In this document: in pieces, positions 13,090-23,885 of the stretch
Layout: every line of letters begins with the position of its first letter
Numbering within the stretch: the stretch's first letter is position 1
Source: Pegea sp. RAD2-039
Taxonomy: Eukaryota; Chordata; Thaliacea; Salpida; Salpidae
Reading direction: 5' to 3'
Assembly: GCA_034620365.1 (NCBI GenBank)
Contig: JAQGEQ010000042.1
Span: forward strand, 1 to 64,000
DNA length: 64,000 nt
Notes under the pieces: generated by a model
What the model was told of the DNA's origin: nothing
The model's input: only the letters and a program-made list of their open reading frames with translations
Databases searched by the model: none
Position numbers and translations under genes: made by a program

Positions 13090-14050
13090 AATAGGAGAGC
13101 AAATAAAGTTGTCCTGGATCTCAATTGACTGTTCTTAGCGAAGTTCATCTTGTAGGTACCAAAAGCCTCAATGAACAAAGTGATACTTGCATGCTGCTTT
13201 TATTGGGCAAACTTGAGAACGAGAAACGTTACTCAGGTGTTAACTTCATTATCAAGAACTTGATTGTCACAAAACTCGAGAACATTCCGGTATGTCATCC
13301 AAACTTCATTATGTTCAAATACTTTGTACAACAATATTGAATATGTATACTCCCCAACGACGATGCTGAAAAACCTCAATTTTACACAGACCTATGCAAC
13401 CTTATTTGAAATGATCCTACAAAGGACAAATGTCAAATAAGGTGATTTCAATGCAAGAGTATGCAAAATACAGATGCATGCGAAGGCGTTCTAGGTAGAT
13501 ATGGCATAAGAAATCGCAATGCTAATGGAACTCATGTTTCATCATTATATTATTATAAACTTATCTTAAATCTTCTTCTTATTATTATTATAAACAAAGG
13601 TTCTCCACCAACCTGTTGCAGGTGAGGATCTACTTATCCTTATATCACTATCAACAGATTCAGGCCAGTGAAGTACTTTAAGTATCTGGGCAGTATAATA
13701 TAATTGGATGCTGATATTGATCGAAGTAGCCAATAGATTAGCAATGTCAAACAGAACTTTTGGTATCAAGAAACACAGACTTTGAGAGTAATCCACGTCT
13801 CCAGAATGGAAAATAACCGATTATCTGAAATTTTACTGCATGATAAACTCTCATCTGGTTACAGAAACAGAGGTGTTTCAAAAAAGTGTACAAAACCCGA
13901 GCAAAAACTTTGTTTAAGCAGTTAAGTATACAACACTTTCAGTTGACTCAGCTTACAGCTGATCGTATAGCATGCAGTACAGCCATTTAAGCGCGTCAAT
14001 ATCGTTCATTATCAAAGCTAGTGACGAAACTGCAGGCAAAAGATGAAAGC
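13090..14050 (+). pseudogene. Decayed LINE (endonuclease and reverse-transcriptase remnants)
   Basis: Fragments in several frames resemble the craniofacial-development-protein-2-like class of non-LTR retrotransposon. Around 13440-13540 the frame reads GDFNARV, then after a break GRYGIRNRNANGTH, which is the endonuclease GDFNA motif and its downstream block. Around 13660-13700 it reads RPVKYFKYLGSI, typical of the C-terminal part of the reverse transcriptase. Around 13850-13970 it reads ELLSSGYRNRG-like and LTADRIA-like text from the end of such ORFs. Stops and frame changes are frequent and the catalytic core is missing, so it is a dead copy. The exact ends are approximate. Confidence 0.7.
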
Positions 14051-16179
14051 ACAAGAAAGATAAGATTTTAAAATCACTTAGGAACCTCAATCACACTGTA
14101 AAAATTCTACTCAGTGCAACCTTTGCGTGCTACTTTATTTCGTCAGGTAACGTGCTAGTAAAAGTTAATAAACTGTGATTCCATTCCTACACAGTGCCTT
14201 TTTTTACTCTTTTTGGTGTATTTTTCGTAAATATTTCCTTTCATTGCTAGGTCATCTACTCACTAACTCAAGACCTCGAACTACTGTCAGTAAAAAAATT
14301 GTTTTGCATTCAAATTTTTACTTTTATAAAAGTAATGAACAAAATATGTTACACCATTGGTGTTTTTGAAAAATTAATTGATGGTATTGTTGCTAAAGCT
14401 CTAAATAGCATTTTTATCATCTCACAAAGATCTAAAATTACTTTTTGAAGAGTCGAAACCTTAATGGTATATCTCTCTTTATATAAGTAGCTCCTTGAAA
14501 CATTCATTATAATGTTCATTAACTGTCTCGTATTTATTTGTGAGATAAATAAACTACATTTCTAATATTAAAAAAGGTTTAATAATAAGATCAACATAAA
14601 AAGAATAACAATAAATCCTTTACATCAATGAATCACCTTAGACTGTAAAATCTTTTGCCTGTAACATCGAGGACTAATTTAAACAGAATTATAGATACAT
14701 ATTGGTTGTTAAAATAAGATAAAACTAAAATTTGTATAATAAATACTTTCTTTTAAGAGACGAGTAATAAATATTAATTATGTTTAATTTTACCAAAGTC
14801 ATCAAAATGACATAAATAAACTTAATTAACAAACCACAAGGTGGTTTTTAAAAATATTTTTTATTTTTATAGTAAATTCAAAATTTAGAAATTGTTTAAC
14901 AAGTTGCATTATGTTTATGAAAACTTTGCTTACATTTATAAATACTTGTTTTTATTTTACTTTTTGAATATGATTTAGATGTAAACTAATTTGATTTTAG
15001 ACAGTTATATCAAAATATTTACTCTTCAAAATATGTTTATTGAGAAAATTACTTTTTAAGTTAGTTTGAACCACAAAAAGTCTTTTAAAACTTTTTTTAA
15101 TCGATTTGAAATAAATTTTACCAGAAATAACTGTTCAGTTAGAATATTTCTTTACTTTTTGAATATTTATGGCTATTATTTCATGATTTTGAACATTTAT
15201 TTTCTATTAGACTATTTAAGCTATGAAACTAAAAAATTATATAAAATTTATTAAAATTGTTTCGTGCATTTGTAACTCAATTTCTAATATGCAATAACTC
15301 TAATTTTGTTTAGTTTTAATTATAGTAAACTGGCAAAATATTTTTTTTATTAGATTTATGTTTTGAAAAAATAAAATAATTATTTTGCCAATTTTGTAAC
15401 TTTTATTAGTTAAAAATTATTAATGAAACACTTGTTTATTCAATTTGTTTTCTTGAATATATTTCTAGCTTTCACCATTATTGTCATCTTTTTTAATTTC
15501 ATTAATTTAAGTATTTTAATAGTTTTATATAACTTAAGTAATTATAGATTTAGATAATGCTTGTAAATATTTATATTGTTTAAAGTAAATATTTTTGATA
15601 AAGAAATAACCTTGTTTATAATTTATCTTTAAGTTCTGTTTTTATTTTTACTTTTCTAATAGTTCTTTTTTTATCTACTATTTCTTGACTTTATGCATTA
15701 TTTTTAAACCTTTTGAATGTATATTTTATATTTAAAAAATTATCTTAAATTAAAAAAAAATGATTATAAATTATCTTAAATGTTTATAATAATATAACTT
15801 CTAGATGTACTAGGTTTTCAGAAACTTTGTGATTCTGCATATTTTTAATCATTTTTGAACTTATTAGAAAATAATTTACTGTTGTTGTTAGTTTTTATAA
15901 TTTTATCTTTTTAAATAGATTATTAATGTTTTAAACATGTTTAGCAAATCTTTTTAAAGTTTTTATCACTTCTTGTTTTCTTTTTCAAATGCTTTAATTT
16001 AAAAAATTTATTAATCTTTCATTTTTAATGATTTTAAAATTTTAGAAAAATTAAATTTTTATCATTGCCACATTTCATCATGGAACAGTACTACTTTTTT
16101 AGTTAATTTTAATGTTTCTAAAGTACTTATAACTTTTTTCATCAATTTTTGTTATTTTGTATTATTGAAAAATATATTT
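14051..16179. other. AT-rich spacer, 5' flank of the SH3 adaptor gene
   Basis: No gene was recognised. A good splice acceptor (CTTTTTTAG, ending at 16102) lies 77 bases before the start codon at 16180. This implies a 5' untranslated exon or a trans-splice site. Confidence 0.45.
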
Positions 16180-19100
16180 ATGGAAAATTCAAAACCAGAT
16201 CAAACTTCTAATTCTTCTAGTTCACCACCAAGACCCCCAATACCAAAAAAAAGTTACTTAAGGTATTTTTATTTTAATTGATTTCTTAAAGCTTATGTTT
16301 AAGAATGAACTTTTCAACTATAATCTTTTGAAATTACTTTTTATTTTATAGATTTTTCCTTTAAATTTTTATAAATTATTTTAGAACTATTTTGAAAAGT
16401 TGTCTTGAAATGTATATTTAAGTTATTTGTAGTGTTTTTATATACTTTGAATATTTGTTCATATTAATTAATTTTGATCTATATTCTAATCATGATATTT
16501 TATTTGACAATTTTTATTTAAACTCTTTTTCCTTTCAACTCTTCGATAATTGTCATTTAGTAACTTTATGATTTAGCAATTTTATATTTTAATAAAATGT
16601 AATTAGATTTATTCTATACTTTTATAAGAACTTCCTTTTTGAAATATTTTTACAATTTGAATTTATATAAAAAAGGTTTAAAGTAAATACTTTGCACAAA
16701 TTTCAAATAATATTTTTGGATTTTCTTCATTTTCAAACAAATCATTAATTTGACAGAATTACTAACCAATAACAACTGATAAGTACTCCCTTCAGAAGAG
16801 CAACATTTTGTCTACATCCATCTAATTTTTATATCTTTATTACTCTTTTTAAATCTCTATTTTAAGGATAGTATTTCATGTGACAAAGCTATTCATTAAA
16901 AAAAGTTGTTTTAAAGTTTTTACTTTTTTAGAAAGTCCTGGGCACCTTCTACTGCTAATACTGCCCCACCTTATGCTCAAGTATTTCCTAATGACAATTC
17001 CTGGTAAGATAAATTTGTACTTTTAGTTTTACAATAAGTTTATTTGTTTTGTGTGATTTGGTTAGAGATTGTTAAATAAATATAATATCGGAGTGGAGAA
17101 ACTCAGTTTTAAAAACAATTTCTGAAATTTTATCTTTTAATTTCCTAATTTAAAATTGTTTCTCAAGTCATGGAATCAAATATTGATTTTCGCAACTTTT
17201 TGCCAGTAACAGACAAAGAGCTCAAAAAACTAAACAAATCAGATCCAAAAGTCTACGAAATTATTCCAAAAGACCAGAGATTACAATTGTGTCTTCGGAA
17301 CCAATGAACACGCATCCAGCTTTTGCAGATGGCTGCAAAGGAAGTCGTATTCCTCCTGAAGCGCCTCCCAGCTACGATGACGTCATAAAACAACAAACAT
17401 CTGCATCGATTGACCTTGGTTGTTCGTCGTCAGGTTGGCTGAAACTACTAAATTTGCTTATTTCCTAGCAATCTTGCAACTAATTTGGTAGCTTAGCAAC
17501 TTGGTAGCTTAGCAACGCTGTAAGTAACTTCTGGATTTTCAACTTTGATTAGTTTTTAATGACTTAAAAAGAATCTTTTACAGAGCCCATTATATCTGTT
17601 TGTATTTATTATCAGAAATTTAGTAAAGATTGAATTTCTTTTTGTATCTTATTTTTTTCTGTATATTAATAACTTTTGTTATCACAATAATCAAAAATAG
17701 ATTTAATAAATAAATTTTAAATTAGTTTTAAAAAATCGATTAATATAATTAGAAGTAGTTATTTCTCTTTTTGAAACTTTGCTTTTTGAATTATCTTCGA
17801 ATTTGGCTTTCAGAATTGTTTTTAGTCTGTTTTGTTTTTACTAAGATAATATTATTATACGAACATTTTGTTTACTTTGAAAGTAAATCTTTACCATTGT
17901 TTACTTATTTCATGTTTTTCTATTCATTTATTCAAAGATGATTTTTATCATATCAACGATAGCTACTTGCTCTGCTTTTACATTTTTCTACAAGTTTGTA
18001 GTTTTATCCACTTTGTACAGTTTTGTAAATAAGTTTTTTCACTTATTTCAAAATTCTTTTTATATTTTCACGTTTTCTATTCAATGCATCAGTCTGAAAA
18101 ATATTTTAGTTTCTTCAGATATATTTGTTAAACTTTGTAGCTACAACATCTTTCATTAAGTTTTGTTTTTTAACTTTCAAACTTTGCTTTTTGCAGCTTA
18201 TTTAGTTATATTTAATCATTTAAAAATTAAAACTTAAAATCTGTTCATCTATCAAGAAGAAATTCTTTTAATTGTTAGAAGTGAGTATCCAAGTTTACTT
18301 TGTGAATGGTTTGCTGAATGTATTCGAAATCACTTGTTACTTTCAACCACTAATTTTCACATCTTTATCTTGCATTTAACTCACTGTATGCATCTCATTT
18401 TCTGAAATTAATATTTTTTTCTCCTAGTTTTCTTTTTGAATTCTTCAATAAAATCGACCAAATCTTTTTTTCATAAAAAAAGGAAGTTTTTATTTTTAAG
18501 ATCCTTAAAATGTACTAGTAAAGATGATGTCAGTAGTGGTCAGGTTCACTACCACTGGTCCACTTCCTAAATTTTGTTTCTTGAAATTCAACAGATCTTT
18601 ATTTTCAGCTGACGTCTTCTTTCATCACTTGACTTACCACGACATAGAAATCAACTCTGTTACGTCATCACCTTCATCATCGACGCTCCCCGTTGCTACT
18701 GAAAACTTAAAAATGAACCAATCACAAGTGAGACTTGAAATTAGTTTCGGGCGAAATTGATTTTTTGTTTAAAAGATTGAAGAAGACTCTAAACCTCCTG
18801 GGAAACCTCCTCGTCGTCATTCTCGCACTACTGACGTCATTAACGAATCCATCAAGTTGCCAAACTCAAAACCAACTGATGATGTCATATACGCGCGAGT
18901 GGACAAGAAATCGATGCGTAGAACAACAAAGCCGACGGCAAGGCCGCCTCCACCCCCTCCAAGACCCAAAACTTTCTCAAAAATTGAATCTCCAAAACAC
19001 CTTGATAAAGATGAAATGTCTAAAAAAACTCCTCCAGTTACTACAACTCCTGTTGCTACGACTCCAGTTGCTACGACTTCAGTTGCTACGACTCCTGTTG

Positions 19101-21925
19101 CTACGACTCCAGTTGCTACGACTTCAGTTGCTACGACTCCAGTTGCTACGACTCCAGTTGCAACGACTCCAGTTGCTACGACTCCAGTTGATACGACTCC
19201 AGTTGATACGACTCCTGTTGATACGACTCCTGTTGCTACGACTCCTGTTGCTACGACTCCAGTTGCTACGACTCCAGTTGCTACGACTCCAGTTGATACG
19301 ACTCCAGTTGCTACGACTTCAGTTGCTACGACTCCTGTTGCTACGACTCCAGTTGCTACGACTCCAGTTGCTACGACTCCAGTTGCTACGACTCCAGTTG
19401 CTACGACTCCTGTTGCTACGACTCCAGTTGATACGACTCCTGTTGATACGACTCCAGTTGCTACTACACCTGTTGATACGACTCCTGTTGATACGACTCC
19501 AGTTGCTACTACACCTGTTGTTATGACTCCGGTTCCGATGCCGCGTCGGATGTCTTCAGCAAAATCTTCTAAATCACTTCGTGTTCCTCCTCAACCCTCA
19601 ACAGCTTTTCAAACTTCTGCATCTAATCCTAATACTTCATCTCCCAACGCAATTGTCGTCAACAATATCACCGCCTCCTCTCAACCCAAACCAGATTTCG
19701 AGGATTTTAAACTTTCGAGAAACAAACCAAAGAAAAGCAAAAGCTCCCGCTGGGCAGGTGTAATGTTGAAATCAAAAAAGAAAATTCCTCCTTCAAAAAC
19801 TCCTCAATTCATCCCTCAAAAGCCCCTTCGTGGGCCTCATAGTCTGCCTAAGAGCCCCCCAAAGCCCCATGTTCTGCTTAAAACTCCCCCGAAGCCTCCT
19901 TCACCTCAAACACGCCCCAAACAACCCCCAGCTCGCCCTCCGCCCCCTAAAATATCAGCAACAAACAGTGTGGGTCTGATCCGTAAAAAATCGACCAATC
20001 AGCTTCGAGAAAAGATTGTTGATACAAAGATGAAAGATTACATCGCAAACCAGCGCTATTACATCGCGCGTTCCTCGCACTCGGGTTTCAGTGATCTCAA
20101 CTTTTCATCCGGGGATCGAATATTTATCTTGTATCAAATCAACGACCAGTTAGCGTTCGGAAGAAGTGAAGAGGGTGAAGAAGGGGCCTTTCCACTTGAT
20201 TGTGTCTTTCTAGAAGATCAAGATCAGCAGATGTAAGGTTCTTTTCTTTGTTTTCATGTCTGAGCAAAACTTGTTTTAGTGACGTCACGCCATCGTTGGA
20301 AGCTTCTAGACAAGATGCTAAAACTTCTGGATCACGTGACAACGGTAAGTGAAGACTCTCGCTTGCTCTTTGATAATATTTTTTAAATTTTGTTTCAATT
20401 TCAGAAGATCTTGACAATCTCAAGGGAAATTTTCACATCACCGTGTTGGTTTCTAGTTTCTATTTTTTGGCACTAACCAAGAAATTAATTTCAAATCTAT
20501 TTTTATTGGGCTGTTTGAATTTGAATTTATGTTAAATTTAATCAACCGTTTAAATTTGTAGTGATGAAGACAAAACTCGACATTCAACTAACTCGAAACT
20601 GGCTTCTTCATCTCCCAACTTTTCCAAGTAAGTTGTTTTAATTGGTTTGAAACTTTCAGATAAAGTGCTTCAGCCGCTATTAACTGCTCATTAAACTCAA
20701 TTTGAATTTTCATAATTTGTTTTCTAACAAGTTTGCTGTAACTTCGTAGAAACAATTTGCAAAATTGATTTATTTTATCTTTTAATAAAATGTAATTAGA
20801 TTTATTCTATACTTTTATAAGAACTTCCTTTTTGAAATATTTTTACAATTTGAATTTATATAAAAAAGGTTTAAAGTAAATACTTTGCACAAATTTCAAA
20901 TAATATTTTTGGATTTTCTTCATTTTCAAACAAATCATTAATTTGACAGAATTACTAACCAATAACAACTGATAAGTACTCCCTTCAGAAGAGCAACATT
21001 TTGTCTACATCCATCTAATTTTTATATCTTTATTACCTTCAGTGTTTACATACTTTTCGGCTGAAACTTTTACATTTCAAGATGTAGTCTTAAATTTTAA
21101 AATCATTGTGTACTCGCCTAATTTACTCAAATTGTCGTCAAATCAAATTTGTTTTCTGTTTGAGTTGCAGCCGTTAGTTTTTATATTTTGTTTTGCTAAC
21201 TTTACATTTTGTGAAACTACAAAAGCAACAAACTAACCAACTGAATTTGTTGTTTCAATTAACTTCTGTTTATTTTCTCTGAATCATTTCAATATTTCAC
21301 TTCCTTATCACATTTCATTTAAGTTTTATTACAATTTCATCAAACTTGATTTTTAAAAATGGTCAAATTTTTTCGACAATTTCTTTGTGTTTTTGTTTCT
21401 TTCCAATTTGAAGTAGTTTACATCATTCAAGTAGTTTCTCAATATTTCTGAGCAAAAATCATCAAAACGAAAGATTTCAGAAATTATAAAAGATTTCAGA
21501 AATTGTTTTAACCCACTTTAAACGTTGACAAAGTATTAGCTTGTGAGATGGTCTTCATCATTTGCTTATTTAATAAAACAAACTAACCTGGAAATTTCAG
21601 CTCACGCTTCCACTGCTTTTGATTAATCTCCTAAATGAAATATTGAAATTATTTTTATGACAGAACTTTAAGTTGTGAAAATGAAAACATTATATCAGTC
21701 GCTCAGTTTTCATTTAAATCTGATGTTGTTGGTGATTTATGGTTTGAAGTCGGTGATATTATTCATATTATAAATGAAGTAGATGACTTGTGGTTTTTGG
21801 GTACTTCTGCCAGAAACAGACATCTTTCAACTGGAATATTTCCTCAATCATTTGTTAAGTTAATTGATAAAAGTGTACTCAGTGTATATGATGTTTTGCC
21901 ACTAGTTTCAACATTACCAAATTGA
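16180..21925 (+). CDS. Adaptor-like protein with two SH3 domains and a Thr/Pro repeat
   Basis: Nine exons in consistent phase: 16180-16262, 16932-17003, 17207-17433, 18609-18727, 18776-20232, 20280-20344, 20405-20444, 20562-20627 and 21664-21925, giving 796 residues. The 40-base exon 7 uses a weak donor (GTTGGT) and is the least certain. The N-terminal half is proline-rich (PPRPPIPKK, APPSYDDVIK, then six consecutive prolines in ARPPPPPPRP). A run of pentapeptides of type TTPVA fills about 165 residues. The first SH3 domain starts near YYIARSSHSGFSDLNFSSGD and ends GAFPLDCVFLE. The second, in the last exon, starts VAQFSFKS and ends GIFPQSFVKLI. Tyrosine motifs LTYHDI, VIYARV and SVYDVL fit the docking pattern bound by SH2 domains. 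A cytoplasmic signalling or cytoskeletal scaffold is a reasonable inference, but I do not recognise a named orthologue. AATAAA lies at 22008. Confidence 0.8.
16587..16843 (+). repeat. 257-base direct duplication, copy 1 (intron 1)
   Basis: By eye this sequence is identical over its whole length to 20780-21036. It lies inside the first intron of the SH3 adaptor gene, with copy 2 in that gene's last intron, about 4.2 kb away in the same orientation. The match starts at TTTTAATAAAATG and ends at CTTTATTAC. The flanking bases differ at once on both sides. No terminal inverted repeats or target-site duplication were seen. Confidence 0.9.
19037..19526 (+). repeat. 15-base coding minisatellite (Thr-Thr-Pro-Val-Ala/Asp)
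   Basis: About 32 tandem copies of a 15-base unit of type ACTCCAGTTGCTACG lie inside exon 5 of the SH3 adaptor gene. Variants swap CCA/CCT, GCT/GAT and ACT CCA/ACT TCA, so the peptide units are TTPVA, TTPVD or TTSVA. The unit is a multiple of three, so gain or loss of copies keeps the frame. A second frame (ending at 19526) is also open through the array and reads Leu/Arg/Gln-rich text. That is a by-product of the repeat. Confidence 0.9.
20780..21036 (+). repeat. 257-base direct duplication, copy 2 (last intron)
   Basis: Second copy of the sequence at 16587-16843, in the intron between the exons ending at 20627 and starting at 21664. See copy 1. Confidence 0.9.
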
Positions 21926-23154
21926 GTATTAAACTGAAACAGTTTCAATTTACTCAATAACTTTTAGCGAACTTTTGTTTATATCAAAGCTAACGAAATT
22001 TATGAGTAATAAAAAGTTTTTTTTTAAGTTCTTTAAGGTAAAATTGTTATTGATACCTTTAAACTTTTATAATTGCTTTCACATTGACCTAAAAACTAAC
22101 TTTTTATTATGAATGGTCATCAAGTTCAATTGTGCTTTCACAAATTTTACAGTTCAAAGCAAACCATTGTCATTAGATTTATTTTTTTATACTTTACAAG
22201 AATTAGAAAGAAATAAACTACTTGATGTTCAATTAATTAAACTTTTACAAAAATCATTATTTTGATTTATTTCCAACCGAAAGAAAAGTTGCTAAATTGT
22301 GAGATTTGTAATACTTCACAAACCATTCATTACCAATTTAGTTTTATATTATTTATTACCATAAATTTAATTTGATAACTGATTGTAAAAATATACTTTG
22401 ATAAAAATCAAATAAATTTTGGAGTTTAAAACCTAGAGATTTATACAGCAAAATTCTCAGCATATTTGTAATAAACAATTTGTTAATAATGAATAAATAT
22501 TTTAAGATTTCGTTGTTAATAAAACTTTGAATGTCTTTTTAGTGAAATATTGATAGTTTAATAAAAAGAAGCAGAAAAAGTTTGATGATCAACAAAAAAA
22601 CGAGTTGGCAGATAAACGAATATTGACTACCACATTTCGTTTATAACTTTTTCAACTTTCTATTCAGAATTAATTTATCTTTTTACATTTAATTAAAAAA
22701 ATCCCTGAGAAAATCTTACAAAGGTTTTTACGATTGTTTTGAATAAAAAATTCAATCATAAATGTTTTTGGAGATTTGAAATGATCAAATTCATAAACTT
22801 ACTTCCTTAAAAAATACTAAACGGTTTATCTATGACGCCACTTTTCAATTAGTAAAACTAACTTCACTCATATATTATATAAACAATAAATTTATTTCAC
22901 CACCAGTTGTTTAAACAACTATTTTGGTTTTCCCAATTCTCTCAATCAGAAAATAGATTTTATTCAGATTTTTGTTTTAAAAGAAAGCCATCTGCCTTAT
23001 CAAAGTTTTCCAGAATATTAAAGGAAAGAAAAGAAGAAATATCCAAAGAAAAAAGTATAGAAATCAGTTTCAAGTCAATATAGATTAACTTCTTCTATCA
23101 ATTAACAATAAATAATTCAAATAAATGCAAACGCAATATATTAAGCAGCTGAAA
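21926..23154. other. 3' flank of the SH3 adaptor gene and spacer
   Basis: AATAAA at 22008-22013, 83 bases after the stop codon, is the probable polyadenylation signal. The remainder is AT-rich with no recognised gene. Confidence 0.5.
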
Positions 23155-23885
23155 CTAACTGAGGACTCACTTGCTTCTAGCACCTTGACCTATAAAAACT
23201 CCTCGACCACCAACACCAAGTCAATAATAACTTGTCTTACAAACAAATCTTGTGTTTGGTTGTTGAAGGTGCTGATGACTCAATTGTTTCTAGCACCTTG
23301 ACTTGTAAAAACTCCTCGACCAACAACACCAAGTCAATAATAACTTGTCTTACAAACAAATCTTGTGCTTGGTTGTTGAAGGTGCTGAAGACTCACTTGC
23401 TTCTAGCAGCTTGACTTGTAAAAACTCCTCGACCAACAACACCAAGTCAATAATAACTTGTCTTACAAACAAATCTTGTGTTTGGTTGTTGAAGGTGTTG
23501 AAGACTCACTTGCTTCTAGCACCTTGACTTGTAAAAACTCCTCGACCAACAACACCAAGTCAATAATAACTTGTCTTACAAACAAATCTTGTGCTTGGTT
23601 GTTGAAGGTGCTGAAGACTCACTTGCTTCTAGCAGCTTGACTTGTAAAAACTCCTCGACGAACAACATCAAGTCAATAATAACTTGTCTTACAAACAAAT
23701 CTTGTGTTTGGTTGTTGAAGTTGCTGAGGACTCACTTGTTTCTATCACCTTGACTTGTAAAAACTCCTCGACCAACAACATCAAGTCAATAATAACTTGT
23801 CTTACAAACAAATCTTGTGTTTGGTTGTTGAAGTTGCTGAGGACTCACTTGTTTCTATCACCTTGACTTGCAAAAACTCTTTGAA
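23155..23885 (+). repeat. 113-base satellite, array 1 (about 6.5 units)
   Basis: Units recur at exact 113-base steps; for example, CTTGTCTTACAAACAAATC repeats from 23234. Each unit carries the words AAGGTGCTGAAG, CTTGCTTCTAGCACCTTGAC and AAAACTCCTCGACCAACAAC. AAGGTGCTGAAG and CTTCTAGCACCTT can pair as a 12-base stem with one bulged T and a loop of about nine bases. The last two units are more diverged and the array decays at AACTTTGTTG. Open frames of about 60 codons in each unit start at a non-ATG codon and shift frame between units, so no protein is implied. Confidence 0.95.

Noticed and set aside
18735..19526. 263-codon Leu/Arg/Gln-rich open frame
   Set aside because: It is the alternative frame of the 15-base minisatellite; the gene frame with SH3 domains and consistent splicing explains the region.
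23265..23310. Hammerhead ribozyme in the satellite (CTGATGA seen in one unit)
   Set aside because: Other units read CTGAAGA or CTGAGGA at that place, and the second core element and three-stem layout are not present.
23232..23866. Repeated open frames of about 60 codons reading MSYKQILCL and similar in each satellite unit
   Set aside because: They start at a non-ATG codon, overlap each other, and shift frame every 113 bases. They follow the repeat, in both orientations, and are not proteins.
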